A stretch of 14,905 bases of DNA. Source: Ktedonobacter sp. (GTDB lineage: Bacteria > Chloroflexota > Ktedonobacteria > Ktedonobacterales > Ktedonobacteraceae). Below, in pieces: positions 6,769 through 14,905 of this stretch. The translations under genes were made by a program, and so were the position numbers. Position 1 is the stretch's first letter. Each line of letters opens with the position of its first letter. The DNA lies in assembly GCA_003450555.1 (NCBI GenBank), contig DMFQ01000014.1:10161-25065 (forward strand), given 5' to 3'. Under the pieces are notes generated by a model that was not told the origin of the DNA, did not search any database, and was given only the letters and a program-made list of their open reading frames with translations.

Positions 6769-9700
6769 ATGCTCGAAGTAAATGACTTTAACGCAATCCG
6801 TATTAGCCTCGCTAGCCCAGAGCAGATTCGTGGTTGGAGCTACGGTGAGGTCACAAAACCGGAGACGATTAACTACCGAACGCTCAAGCCGGAAAAAGAC
6901 GGCCTGTTCTGTGAGCGTATCTTTGGACCAACCAAGGACTGGGAGTGCTATTGCGGTAAATATAAACGTGTTCGATTTAAGGGGATTGTCTGCGATAAGT
7001 GCGGTGTAGAGGTGGCACGCTCAAAGGTACGCCGCGAGCGCATGGGACATATTGAGTTGGCATCGCCCGTGAGCCACATCTGGTACTTCAAGGGAACCCC
7101 TAGCCGTATCGGTCTCTTGCTTGACCTCTCGCCGCGCAACCTGGAGCGCATTCTCTACTTTGCTCTCTATGTCATCACCGATATAGACGAAGAGGCGCGC
7201 CAGCGTGAATTGATGCATCTGGACGAAGAACTTCTCAAGCTGGAGCAGAATCTGGATGAACAGGTCGTAGAGCTGATCGACCAATTGAAGGATAGGCGCG
7301 AAAGCGATATTCTCAAGTCGAGAAATCGCATTGATGAAGATCGAGTGGAGGCTGAGACGCGCCGCGAGCAGGAGTTGGAGGCGGCGCGGCAGGCCGAGAG
7401 CGACACGCTGGCTCAGTTGCGTGCCGCCATGGGACAGGCGACTGAAGAGGATATCATTTTCGAACCAACAGGCCAGGTCATTGTGTCCGCTGGTGACGTT
7501 GTAACGTCCAAGCATCTCGAATCGCTGGAGCAAAAAGCTGAGATTTGCCGAAACGATATTGCCGAGAATGCCCGCCGTGAGATAGAGGCGACGCGGCTGG
7601 AGAACGATCGCGACACTGAGCGCACCAAACTTGATTACCAGGGACAGATTGACTCAGCCCAAACGCATCTTGAGCAGGAGCGTGTCAATACGAAGCAGCG
7701 CTTAGATCTATTGCGGCGCGATCTTGAAGGCCTCAAAAAGATGGATCTGCTGCAAGAGGGCCGCTATCGTGAGTTGAAGGATCCCTTTAGTGGAGTGTTC
7801 CGCGCGAGCATGGGGGCAGAGGCGGTGCGTGAATTGATTTCAGGTCTGAACCTGGATAAAATGTCTACCGACCTGCGCCGAGAGATTGGTTCAACGGTTG
7901 GGCAGCGTCGTAAAAAGGCCACCAAGCGTCTGAAAGTGGTAGAGGCTTTCCGTAAGTCAAACACTTCACCAGAGTGGATGATTCTGACGGTTTTGCCCGT
8001 GCTACCTCCTGACTTACGCCCAATGGTGCAGCTTGACGGCGGCCGCTTCGCCACCTCGGATCTGAATGACCTGTATCGCCGCGTCATCAACCGCAATAAC
8101 CGTCTCAAGCGGCTATTGGAGTTGAGCGCCCCGGAGATCATCATTCGCAATGAGAAGCGCATGCTGCAAGAGGCGTGTGATGCCCTTATTGATAATGGGC
8201 GTCGTGGCCGTGCCGTAGCAGGCTCGGGCAATCATAAACTCAAGAGCCTGTCCGATATGCTCAAAGGTAAACAGGGGCGCTTCCGCCAGAACTTGCTCGG
8301 TAAGCGCGTGGACTACTCCGGTCGTTCCGTTATCGTGGTTGGCCCGGAGTTGAAGTTGCACCAGTGTGGCCTCCCCAAGAGAATGGCACTGGAGCTCTTC
8401 AAGCCGTTTGTAATGCGAAAACTGGTGGAGCAAAACTTCGCCCATAATATCAAGAGCGCAAAACGTTTTGTAGAGCGAGTGAAGCCCGAGGTTTGGGATG
8501 TGCTGGAAGAGGTCATCAAAGACCATCCGGTACTCTTGAACCGCGCTCCCACGCTGCACCGTCTCGGTATCCAGGCCTTCGAGGCAATACTGGTCGAGGG
8601 CAGCGCCATTCAACTGCACCCGCTGGTGTGTTCAGCCTTTAACGCCGACTTCGACGGTGACCAGATGGCGGTGCATGTACCGCTCTCTGATAAAGCGCAA
8701 GACGAGGCGCGTCAGTTGATGCTCTCAACGCGCAACCTGCTCGCTCCGGGTACCGGTGAGCCATCGATTGGAGCTAGCCAGGATATGGTGTTGGGTTGCT
8801 TCTACCTGACGCAGGAGCGTCCAGATCAGAAGGGCGAAGGGCGCGTCTTCACCGATGCGATCGAGGCGCTTCTGGCCTACCAGCATGGTGTTATCGCCTT
8901 ACAAGCGCCGATTAAGGTGCGCCTGGGCAATGTCGATGTCTTTGACAATCCTCCGCCTGACAAGGCTACTATGCAGGCGAATGGGAAGAGAGTCTCGACA
9001 ACCGTTGGACGAGTCATTTTCAACCAGGTTCTACCAGAGCGCCTGCGTTTCAAGAACTATGCTATGAAAAAAGAGAACTTGAAACAGGTGATCGGCGAAT
9101 GCTTCAAGGAATATGGGCGCGCTAAAACGGCTGAGTTGGCTGACGAGATCAAACGCCTTGGTTTCACGTACGCGACGAAAGCTGGCGCAACCATCGCTAT
9201 TAGCGATGTCAAAGTGCCAATTGGGAAGCAGGAGGAATTGCTCAGGGCGGATGCCAAAATCGTCGAACTGGAAGAGCAGTACCGAGATGGTCTGATTACG
9301 GACCATGAGAAGTACCAGCAGACGGTCGATGTCTGGAACGAGGCGACCGATAATGTAACCAAGATGGTTGAAGCAACGCTTGACCCGTTTGGTTCCATCT
9401 ACACTATCGCCAAGTCAGGTGCAACGAAGGCAAAGTTCCAGCAGATTCGCCAGTTGTCTGGCATGCGTGGTTTGATGGCGAGTCCTTCAGGGCGCATCAT
9501 CGATGTGCCAATTCGCGGTAACTTCCGTGAAGGCTTGAGTGTGTTGGAGTACTTTATCAGTAGCCACGGTGCTCGTAAAGGACTTGCTGACACGGCATTG
9601 CGTACGGCAGAATCTGGCTACCTGACACGTCGTTTGATCGACGTAGCGCAGGATGTCATTGTCAACGATGAAGACTGTGGGACGACTGACGGCATTCTCA

Positions 9701-11112
9701 TCACTGATGCTGACTGCAAAGACATGATGCTGCCGGATATTCGCAGCCGTCTGATTGGACGCGTGTTAGCGGAGTCTATTCCTGGTTTTGAGCATATCCT
9801 GCCGGGTGACGAACTGACCGACGAGATGGTCGATGAGATTGTCAATGCCGGTGTTAAAGCGGTGCGCGTGCGCTCGGTCCTCGCCTGCCTGGCACATCGC
9901 GGCATCTGCCGCAAGTGCTATGGACGCGATCTCGCGGCGAATTCGCTGGTGAAAATTGGCTCAGCGGTGGGTATTATTGCTGCCCAGTCAATCGGTGAGC
10001 CGGGTACACAGCTAACCATGCGTACCTTCCATACAGGTGGTATTGCGGGAGCGCAGGGAGACATTACGCAGGGTCTTCCGCGCGTAGAAGAACTTTTTGA
10101 GGCGCGCGTGCCGAAAGACAAGTCGGAGATTAGCGAAATCGACGGCGTCGTCGAGATCGTGAAAGATCCGAACACCAATGCTCGCACGGTTCGTGTCGTT
10201 TCCTCGAACGTCTTCTTTGACGAGTACCCACTGCCTTCCGGCAGCCAGGTTCTTGTCAACGATAAAGTCCATATCCTGAAAGATCAGATCATCGCGTTGA
10301 TGCCTGCTGAAAATGGCAACGAGCCAGTTCCAGTGATGGCACGCACCGAGGGTGAGTTGAATGTCAATGCGGAAGGCATGCTGACCATTCGCTTCGAGGA
10401 GCGCGAGGAACGCTCGTATCCCATCCCGGCTGCGCGCAACATTGTGGTGACCGAAGGTCAGAAGATCCAGGCGGGGACACCGATCACTGGTGGCCAGCGC
10501 GACCCACAGGATGTCCTGCGTATCCAGGGACGCGATGCTGTCCAGATGTACGTGGTCAAAGAAGTACAGCGCGTATACCGAAATACTGGTGTCTATATCA
10601 GTGATAAGCACATCGAGGTCATCATTCGCCAGATGCTGCGCCGCGTCAAAGTGGAGGAGCCGGGCGATACCGAAATGTTGCCAAATGACCTGGTAGATCG
10701 TTTTGTTTATGCGGATACCAATGCTCGCGTATTGGCGGAGGGCGGTGAGCCCGCCACCGCACAGACGGTGTTGCTGGGCGTCACCAAAGCCTCGCTCAAC
10801 ACCGATAGCTTCCTGGCGGCAGCTTCCTTCCAGGAGACGACCCGCGTGCTGACGGAAGCGGCTATTGAGGCGCGTACAGATCACCTGGTCGGCCTTAAAG
10901 AGAACGTGATTATTGGTAAATTGATACCGGCAGGTTCCGGCATAGCGCAACGGCGTCGCGACCAAATAGCTCGCCAACAGGCGGCGGCAGCTCGATTGGC
11001 AGCAAACAATGCTACCTCGATGGCTGGTGTAGGCGCTGGTACCATCGGAATTGGGGTTAGTACTCTCGGAAACCCAACGCTGCACACACTTGACAGTTTG
11101 GGCGAGGAGTGA
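6769..11112 (+). CDS. rpoC: DNA-directed RNA polymerase subunit beta-prime
   Basis: A 1447-residue beta-prime subunit. The N-terminal zinc site has C60, C62, C75 and C78. A long helical insertion (about 140-332) follows, much longer than the E. coli segment at this place; it is Glu/Arg-rich with a short strand-rich part near [15 protein letters not shown]. The catalytic motif NADFDGDQM is at 625-633, with magnesium-binding D627, D629 and D631. The second zinc site is C970, C1040, C1047 and C1050. The trigger-loop residues are M1084, R1085 and H1088. No SI3 insert follows the trigger helix. The start at 6769 was chosen because [12 protein letters not shown] is the family opening and AGGAGG (6759-6764) lies 4 nt upstream. 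An in-frame ATG at 6715 with GAGG before it would add 18 residues and is thought not to be the main start. Confidence 0.97.
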   Translation: MLEVNDFNAIRISLASPEQIRGWSYGEVTKPETINYRTLKPEKDGLFCERIFGPTKDWECYCGKYKRVRFKGIVCDKCGVEVARSKVRRERMGHIELASPVSHIWYFKGTPSRIGLLLDLSPRNLERILYFALYVITDIDEEARQRELMHLDEELLKLEQNLDEQVVELIDQLKDRRESDILKSRNRIDEDRVEAETRREQELEAARQAESDTLAQLRAAMGQATEEDIIFEPTGQVIVSAGDVVTSKHLESLEQKAEICRNDIAENARREIEATRLENDRDTERTKLDYQGQIDSAQTHLEQERVNTKQRLDLLRRDLEGLKKMDLLQEGRYRELKDPFSGVFRASMGAEAVRELISGLNLDKMSTDLRREIGSTVGQRRKKATKRLKVVEAFRKSNTSPEWMILTVLPVLPPDLRPMVQLDGGRFATSDLNDLYRRVINRNNRLKRLLELSAPEIIIRNEKRMLQEACDALIDNGRRGRAVAGSGNHKLKSLSDMLKGKQGRFRQNLLGKRVDYSGRSVIVVGPELKLHQCGLPKRMALELFKPFVMRKLVEQNFAHNIKSAKRFVERVKPEVWDVLEEVIKDHPVLLNRAPTLHRLGIQAFEAILVEGSAIQLHPLVCSAFNADFDGDQMAVHVPLSDKAQDEARQLMLSTRNLLAPGTGEPSIGASQDMVLGCFYLTQERPDQKGEGRVFTDAIEALLAYQHGVIALQAPIKVRLGNVDVFDNPPPDKATMQANGKRVSTTVGRVIFNQVLPERLRFKNYAMKKENLKQVIGECFKEYGRAKTAELADEIKRLGFTYATKAGATIAISDVKVPIGKQEELLRADAKIVELEEQYRDGLITDHEKYQQTVDVWNEATDNVTKMVEATLDPFGSIYTIAKSGATKAKFQQIRQLSGMRGLMASPSGRIIDVPIRGNFREGLSVLEYFISSHGARKGLADTALRTAESGYLTRRLIDVAQDVIVNDEDCGTTDGILITDADCKDMMLPDIRSRLIGRVLAESIPGFEHILPGDELTDEMVDEIVNAGVKAVRVRSVLACLAHRGICRKCYGRDLAANSLVKIGSAVGIIAAQSIGEPGTQLTMRTFHTGGIAGAQGDITQGLPRVEELFEARVPKDKSEISEIDGVVEIVKDPNTNARTVRVVSSNVFFDEYPLPSGSQVLVNDKVHILKDQIIALMPAENGNEPVPVMARTEGELNVNAEGMLTIRFEEREERSYPIPAARNIVVTEGQKIQAGTPITGGQRDPQDVLRIQGRDAVQMYVVKEVQRVYRNTGVYISDKHIEVIIRQMLRRVKVEEPGDTEMLPNDLVDRFVYADTNARVLAEGGEPATAQTVLLGVTKASLNTDSFLAAASFQETTRVLTEAAIEARTDHLVGLKENVIIGKLIPAGSGIAQRRRDQIARQQAAAARLAANNATSMAGVGAGTIGIGVSTLGNPTLHTLDSLGEE

Positions 11113-11118
11113 TACTAT
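11090..11118 (+). promoter_or_regulatory. Predicted internal promoter for rpsL-rpsG-fusA at the rpoC 3' end
   Basis: A perfect TTGACA (11090-11095) within the last rpoC codons is followed after 17 bases by TACTAT (11113-11118), which keeps the conserved first, second and last -10 bases. Transcription would start near 11125, about 75 nt before the rpsL start. The -35 lies in coding sequence, so chance occurrence cannot be excluded. Confidence 0.5.
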
Positions 11119-11140
11119 TAAAGTCCGCACGAATGCAATG

Positions 11141-11165
11141 GAGGGGCGCGTATCAACGCGCCCTC
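11141..11165 (+). repeat. GGGGCG/CGCCC palindrome between rpoC and rpsL
   Basis: GAGGGGCGCG (11141-11150) pairs with CGCGCCCTC (11157-11165) around the loop TATCAA, with one G left over as a bulge. No T-tract follows. It would be in the rpsL leader of transcripts from either promoter and ends 20 nt before the rpsL Shine-Dalgarno sequence. Confidence 0.6.
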
Positions 11166-11199
11166 GTGAGGATAAAAAGAGGATAGGGAGAATCGTTCA

Positions 11200-11646
11200 T
11201 TGCCGACGATCAATCAATTGGTCCGCAAGGGCCGAGCAAACAAAGAGAGGCGGTCTAAGGCTCCGGCGTTGTTGTATTCATACAATGCGTTGAAGAACCG
11301 GACTTCCCGCCTGCGTGGATCGCCACAGAAGCGTGGCGTATGCACCCAGGTGCGTACAATGACGCCCAAAAAGCCGAATTCGGCAATGCGTAAGATTGCT
11401 CGCGTTCGTCTGACAAACCAGATGGAAGTAACCGCTTACATTCCTGGTGAGGGGCATAATTTGCAAGAACACTCAGTGGTACTCATTCGTGGTGGGCGCG
11501 TAAAGGATTTACCTAGCGTGCGTTACCACATTGTGCGAGGAACGCTGGATAGTGACGGCGTCGCTAAGAGACGCCAGGGTCGCTCTCGTTATGGAGCCAA
11601 GCGACCGAAGCCCGGACAGGCAGCTGCCAAGGGCGGCAAAAAATAG
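11200..11646 (+). CDS. rpsL: 30S ribosomal protein S12 (uS12), TTG start
   Basis: A 148-residue S12, a decoding-centre protein. The reading frame begins with TTG (11200-11202), giving [11 protein letters not shown], the universal S12 opening. AGGGAG (11185-11190) lies 9 nt upstream and no ATG fits. Residues about 24-41 are the insert also seen in Bacillus-type S12. TPKKPNSA carries K57 (E. coli K43) and GGRVKDL carries K102 and D103 (E. coli K88 and D89, the latter methylthiolated by RimO in some bacteria). The next motif is LPSVRYH, whereas almost all S12 proteins have LPGVRYH, so S106 replaces E. coli G92. The C-terminus has a short Ala/Gly/Lys tail. It is followed by a 427-nt spacer before rpsG. 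Confidence 0.97.
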   Translation: MPTINQLVRKGRANKERRSKAPALLYSYNALKNRTSRLRGSPQKRGVCTQVRTMTPKKPNSAMRKIARVRLTNQMEVTAYIPGEGHNLQEHSVVLIRGGRVKDLPSVRYHIVRGTLDSDGVAKRRQGRSRYGAKRPKPGQAAAKGGKK

Positions 11647-11666
11647 GGGCGCAATTTATTGCACCC
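11646..11666 (+). repeat. Degenerate GGGGCG palindrome overlapping the rpsL stop
   Basis: GGG (11647-11649) and GCAA (11651-11654) pair with TTGC (11659-11662) and CCC (11664-11666), with a C-A mismatch and a TTTA loop. The TAG stop of rpsL supplies the first G. It looks like a decayed member of the family at 6681 and 11141. Confidence 0.45.
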
Positions 11667-11701
11667 GACCCGATACCACCTGAAACGTTCAGGCAGGTCG
11701 G
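11665..11701 (+). promoter_or_regulatory. Compound hairpin at the start of the rpsL-rpsG spacer
   Basis: CCGACC (11665-11670) pairs with GGTCGG (11696-11701), and inside it CCTGAA (11679-11684) pairs with TTCAGG (11688-11693). The outer stem uses the same two Cs (11665-11666) as the preceding palindrome, so the two structures compete. No T-tract follows, which argues against a terminator. Confidence 0.4.
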
Positions 11702-11906
11702 ACTAACACACGTCATCGCGAAAAGACGATTGTGCGAGGATAATGAATAACCAATACCCTGTTCTCGTCCTTTCGCAGTGAGAGTCGAGTAACCTCCATT
11801 TCTATGGATAGGTACCCGCGTGTAGGCGTCCGATAGAGATTGTAAGGATAGTATCCCTGCAATTGAATCGACGCCTTTTCTGGTGTCTGTTACCATCTAC
11901 TCCACA

Positions 11907-11943
11907 TATACACGTGACAGCTTGTGAGAAACAAGCGCGTATA
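11907..11943 (+). promoter_or_regulatory. Compound hairpin in the rpsL-rpsG spacer
   Basis: TATAC (11907-11911) pairs with GTATA (11939-11943), and inside it GCTTGT (11920-11925) pairs with ACAAGC (11931-11936) over a GAGAA loop. A purine-rich stretch follows rather than a T-tract. It may be part of a regulatory RNA structure upstream of rpsG. Confidence 0.35.
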
Positions 11944-12007
11944 GATGAGAAGAAAAAGAAAAGGTTCTCCAGGATGTAGGGGAGATGCCCGTCGGTCAGA
12001 TACTAGA

Positions 12008-12034
12008 GAGCTTCAAGCTCCTATAGTGGGAGCT
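12008..12034 (+). promoter_or_regulatory. Two mutually exclusive hairpins upstream of rpsG
   Basis: GAGC (12008-12011) can pair with GCTC (12017-12020) around TTCAA. Alternatively AGCTCC (12016-12021) can pair with GGAGCT (12029-12034). Both use 12017-12020, so only one can form at a time. The element ends 27 nt before the rpsG Shine-Dalgarno sequence, where E. coli S7 represses its own operon by binding the rpsL-rpsG spacer. A regulatory role here is inferred. Confidence 0.35.
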
Positions 12035-12073
12035 AGAGAAAACCAAGCAAGTTCGTTGATGAGGAGGCAGACT

Positions 12074-12544
12074 GTGCCAAGACGCAAAAAAGTCGTGCGG
12101 CGGCCAGATGTACCGGATGCAAAGTACAAGAGCCGAAATGTGGCTCGCTTCACCAGTAAATTGATGTTGGATGGGAAGCGTAGCCTGGCTGAACGCATCA
12201 TTTACGATGCGTTCGATGCCATTGAAACGAAGCAGAAGCGGGCCCCACTTGATGTATTTGAGCAGGCCCTCAAAAATGCAACGCCTACAGTTGAAGTAAA
12301 GCCTCGCCGTGTCGGTGGCTCAACCTATCAAGTTCCGATAGATGTTCGCCGAGATCGTGGCAATGCACTGGCGATGCGCTGGCTCATTAAGTCGGCGCGT
12401 ACCCGTACAGGTCGCTCGATGTCGGAAAAACTTGCCAGTGAATTGATGGATGCCGCTGCTGGACAGGGTATGACAATTAAAAAACGTGAGGAGACCCACA
12501 AAATGGCGGAGTCTAACAAAGCCTTCGCGCATTATCGCTGGTAA
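12074..12544 (+). CDS. rpsG: 30S ribosomal protein S7 (uS7), GTG start
   Basis: A 156-residue S7, the protein that nucleates assembly of the 30S head and contacts the E-site tRNA. The GTG at 12074 was chosen because it gives [10 protein letters not shown], the standard S7 opening, and exactly the usual family length. AGGAGG (12062-12067) lies 6 nt upstream. The frame stays open upstream to 11945, but that part encodes a basic, low-complexity extension unlike S7. Family motifs include [15 protein letters not shown], the [13 protein letters not shown] loop, and RWLIKSAR before the C-terminal helices; the end NKAFAHYRW is typical. In E. coli S7 is the autoregulator of the str operon. fusA starts 9 nt after the stop. 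Confidence 0.97.
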   Translation: MPRRKKVVRRPDVPDAKYKSRNVARFTSKLMLDGKRSLAERIIYDAFDAIETKQKRAPLDVFEQALKNATPTVEVKPRRVGGSTYQVPIDVRRDRGNALAMRWLIKSARTRTGRSMSEKLASELMDAAAGQGMTIKKREETHKMAESNKAFAHYRW

Positions 12545-12553
12545 TTATATATC

Positions 12554-14629
12554 ATGGCAAGAGAATTCCCACTCGAAAAAACTCGCAATATTGGTATTAT
12601 TGCTCATATTGATGCTGGCAAAACCACTACTACTGAGCGCATCCTCTTTTACACGAAGAAAATTCACCGCATGGGTGAAGTGCATGAAGGGGCCGCTACA
12701 ATGGACTGGATGCCCCAGGAACAGGAGCGCGGCATTACGATTACGTCTGCCGCGACAACATGTTTCTGGCTTGATTACCGCATTAATATCATTGATACCC
12801 CTGGCCACGTAGACTTCACGGCAGAGGTCGAGCGCTCATTGCGCGTGCTCGATGGCGGCGTGGTTGTCTTTGATGCTGTAGCTGGCGTCGAACCCCAGTC
12901 AGAAACAGTATGGCGTCAGGCCAATAAGTATAATGTTCCTCGTATCTGTTTCGTGAACAAAATGGACCGCATAGGCGCTGATTTCTGGCGCACGGTGGAT
13001 ATGATCCGGGAGCGCCTGGATGCAACACCGGTACCTATTCAGATTCCTGTTGGTCGCGAAAGCAATTTTAAAGGCTTTATTGATCTAATCGACGAGCAGG
13101 CGGTCATCTTTACCGATGATCTGGGGACAAAATCGGACCATACGGACGTGCCAACGAGCATGGAGGCCGAGTATACGCAACATCGAGAGTTTCTCATTGA
13201 GCGTGTGGCCGAGACCGATGAGGAGCTTACCCTCAAATATCTTGAGGGTGAGGAAATTACCAAAGAGGAGCTTATCGCTGCACTGCGCAAAGCAACTATT
13301 GCCGGCACACTGGTGCCGGTCATTTGTGGTACCGCTCTGAAAAACAAGGGCGTGCAAGCCATCCTAGACGCAGTGATAGCCTACTTACCCTCCCCCGAGA
13401 ATATTCCACCTCCAACCGGCATCGACCCCGACACAAATCAAGAAGTGACTCGTGAGGTGAGCGATACCGCTCCTTTCAGCGGATTAATATTCAAAATTGT
13501 CTCTGATCCCTTCGTTGGTCGCCTATCATACCTGCGTGTCTATTCAGGGACCCTTTCGGCGAAAGGATCAGCCTTAAATAGTACCAAGGACAAGATAGAG
13601 CGCATCGGACGCCTGTTGCGTATGCACGCCAACCACCGCGAGGACATCGATGAGATTCGAGCAGGGGATATCTGTGCCGTTGTAGGTTTACGCAATACCT
13701 TCACGGGTGACACGTTATGTGCTCCACAGAATCCTATCGTTCTGGAGACTATTAGCTTCCCACAGCCGGTGATCGATATCGCTATCGAACCGAAGACCCG
13801 CGCTGACCAGGACAAGATGGCGATTGCCCTCAACAAGCTGGCAGAGGAAGACCCAACGTTCCAGTTGCACACCGATACGGAGAGCGGTCAAACCATCATC
13901 AGTGGTATGGGCGAGCTACACCTGGATGTGATCGTGGATCGCATGTTCCGTGAGTTTAAGGTAGAGGCGAATGTGGGAAGACCGCAGGTTGCTTACCGGG
14001 AGACGATTACACGCGAATCCCAGGCCCAGGGAAAGCACGTTCGACAGACGGGTGGCCATGGTCAATACGGTGACGTGTGGATTAAGGCTGCTCCCAATGA
14101 GCGCGGCAAGGGCTTTGAGTTTATCAATGCCATTGTAGGCGGCGTGATTCCAAAGGAATATATCAGACCTACCGAAATGGGCATTAGAGAGACGTTGGAG
14201 AACGGTATTATTGCCGGGTATCCGATGATCGATATCAAAGTGACTCTCTTTGATGGCTCATATCACGATGTTGACTCGAATGAAATGGCTTTTAAAACAG
14301 CTGGTTCACTCGCGATTAAAGAAGCAGCTCGTAAGGCAGCTCCCGTCTTGCTCGAACCGGTGATGCTGGTAGAAGTAACTACCTCTGAGGAATTTTACGG
14401 AGATGTGATCGGTGATCTCAACCGGCGCCGTGGAACTATTCTAGGTATGGAGAGCCGTGGGACGATGCACGTGGTGCGAGGCTATGTTCCCCTTGCTGAA
14501 ATGTTCGGCTATGTAAACGACCTCCGTTCTATGACCAGCGGTCGTGCTAGCTATTCGATGGAATTTGCCCATTACGATCCAGTGCCTAAAAATATTGCCG
14601 AGGAAATTACCGCTAAGGCAAGTAGATAG
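12554..14629 (+). CDS. fusA: Elongation factor G
   Basis: A 691-residue translational GTPase that moves tRNAs and mRNA after peptide bond formation and helps recycle ribosomes. GTPase motifs: G1 AHIDAGKTT (17-25), G2 RGITI (59-63), G3 DTPGH (81-85, with H85 as the catalytic His), G4 NKMD (135-138) and G5 CGTAL (258-262, where GSA is the common form). Domain IV carries [13 protein letters not shown], and H571 in DGSYHDVDS is the expected tip histidine (E. coli H583). Domain V ([13 protein letters not shown]) is complete. The start is fixed by [15 protein letters not shown]. The 9 nt between rpsG and this ATG read TTATATATC, and no purine-rich Shine-Dalgarno sequence is visible, so translation may depend on coupling to rpsG. 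Canonical bacterial EF-G rather than a paralogue, judging by operon position. Confidence 0.97.
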   Translation: MAREFPLEKTRNIGIIAHIDAGKTTTTERILFYTKKIHRMGEVHEGAATMDWMPQEQERGITITSAATTCFWLDYRINIIDTPGHVDFTAEVERSLRVLDGGVVVFDAVAGVEPQSETVWRQANKYNVPRICFVNKMDRIGADFWRTVDMIRERLDATPVPIQIPVGRESNFKGFIDLIDEQAVIFTDDLGTKSDHTDVPTSMEAEYTQHREFLIERVAETDEELTLKYLEGEEITKEELIAALRKATIAGTLVPVICGTALKNKGVQAILDAVIAYLPSPENIPPPTGIDPDTNQEVTREVSDTAPFSGLIFKIVSDPFVGRLSYLRVYSGTLSAKGSALNSTKDKIERIGRLLRMHANHREDIDEIRAGDICAVVGLRNTFTGDTLCAPQNPIVLETISFPQPVIDIAIEPKTRADQDKMAIALNKLAEEDPTFQLHTDTESGQTIISGMGELHLDVIVDRMFREFKVEANVGRPQVAYRETITRESQAQGKHVRQTGGHGQYGDVWIKAAPNERGKGFEFINAIVGGVIPKEYIRPTEMGIRETLENGIIAGYPMIDIKVTLFDGSYHDVDSNEMAFKTAGSLAIKEAARKAAPVLLEPVMLVEVTTSEEFYGDVIGDLNRRRGTILGMESRGTMHVVRGYVPLAEMFGYVNDLRSMTSGRASYSMEFAHYDPVPKNIAEEITAKASR

Positions 14630-14650
14630 AGGCACAAGTATACACCTGTA

Positions 14651-14681
14651 GCGTGGGACGTAATCAACTACGTCCCTGCGC
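14651..14681 (+). repeat. GGGACG/CGTCCC palindrome between fusA and tuf
   Basis: GGGACGTA (14655-14662) pairs perfectly with TACGTCCC (14669-14676) over ATCAAC. GCG (14651-14653) pairs with CGC (14679-14681) outside a small internal loop. No T-tract follows, so it is not a normal terminator. It starts 21 nt after the fusA stop and fits the G-rich/C-rich palindrome pattern of the other spacers. Confidence 0.55.
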
Positions 14682-14746
14682 TGCATCAATTGGCTCGGAG
14701 CCGAAATCAGGGCAGAGGCCTACCGAGCATGTCATCTTGAAAAGTG

Positions 14747-14770
14747 CCATTCATTCGCAAAAATGGATGG
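14747..14770 (+). promoter_or_regulatory. Hairpin in the tuf leader
   Basis: CCATTCATT (14747-14755) pairs over nine positions with AATGGATGG (14762-14770), including one G-U, around CGCAAA. A second small stem, CAGGG/CCCTG (14824-14828, 14835-14839), lies nearer to tuf. No consensus promoter was found in this 255-nt spacer. A regulatory or processing role is possible but not shown. Confidence 0.4.
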
Positions 14771-14884
14771 GAATTGAAACACACGAACTAATTACGTACG
14801 AAAGAACAAATCGAGTGCCATAGCAGGGTGCAGTCCCTGACGCACGTATGTTTGCACTGAGCACTGTTTTGATGAGGAACACAA

Positions 14885-14905
14885 ATGGCGAAGAAGAAAT
14901 TTGAG
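14885..14905 (+). CDS. tuf: Elongation factor Tu, N-terminus only (cut by window end)
   Basis: Seven codons, MAKKKFE, follow AGGAA (14875-14879) at a 5-nt distance. This is the usual opening of bacterial EF-Tu, and tuf is the expected gene after fusA in a str operon. The rest lies beyond the window, so the call rests on position and seven residues. Confidence 0.85.

Noticed and set aside
10012..11130. 372-codon open frame on the minus strand inside rpoC
   Set aside because: Antisense to a highly conserved part of rpoC. It arises from codon bias of the real gene and shows no family motif.
11863..11891. Promoter candidate TTGAAT with TCTGTT before rpsG
   Set aside because: The -10 match is poor (three of six) and no better pair was found in the spacer.
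11945..12073. In-frame upstream extension of rpsG (43 codons)
   Set aside because: The encoded segment is basic and unlike S7, while GTG 12074 has AGGAGG at 6 nt and yields the standard 156 residues.
1..14905. tRNA genes, CRISPR arrays, transposases or phage genes
   Set aside because: No tRNA-like TPsiC arm, no regular repeat-spacer array and no mobile-element protein were seen on either strand.

Overview
The window looks like chromosomal housekeeping DNA from a bacterium of the phylum Chloroflexota, most plausibly the class Ktedonobacteria. This is an inference from protein style and gene order, not from a database match. The S12 type with a long N-terminal insert, beta-prime with a long coiled-coil insertion and no SI3, and an rpoB-rpoC-rpsL-rpsG-fusA-tuf string without rplJ/rplL in front of rpoB all fit. 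All genes are on the + strand. No phage, transposase, CRISPR or defence genes were seen, and no new multi-gene system; the unusual signals lie in the non-coding DNA.

Left part (1-2400): three small transcription units. They encode a membrane-anchored DUF5666-like protein (219-629), an Rrf2/IscR-type regulator with three conserved-style cysteines (802-1239), and a cysteine synthase (1451-2398). Near-consensus sigma-70-type promoters precede the first two. The regulator and the sulfur-assimilation enzyme probably form a sensing and response pair.

Middle (2400-3174): about 775 bases without a protein gene. It holds a textbook promoter (TTGACA, 17 bases, TATACT, with A-tracts upstream) and then a leader of roughly 590 nt before rpoB. 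The leader contains a terminator-like hairpin with a GAAA tetraloop and a T-rich tail, a second AT-rich hairpin before a T8 run, and a long GTAGGG-type palindrome just upstream of the rpoB ribosome binding site. This suggests that RNA polymerase synthesis is controlled by premature termination.

Right part (3175-14905): rpoB and rpoC (catalytic core of RNA polymerase), rpsL and rpsG (30S proteins S12 and S7), fusA (EF-G) and the first seven codons of tuf (EF-Tu). A second good promoter lies across the 3' end of rpoC and can drive rpsL-rpsG-fusA separately. Every spacer longer than 30 nt in this cluster carries a G-rich/C-rich palindrome without a T-tract, apparently members of one dispersed repeat family. 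The 427-nt rpsL-rpsG spacer has several further hairpins, two mutually exclusive, at the place where S7 acts as translational repressor in E. coli. fusA starts 9 nt after rpsG with no visible Shine-Dalgarno sequence, suggesting translational coupling.
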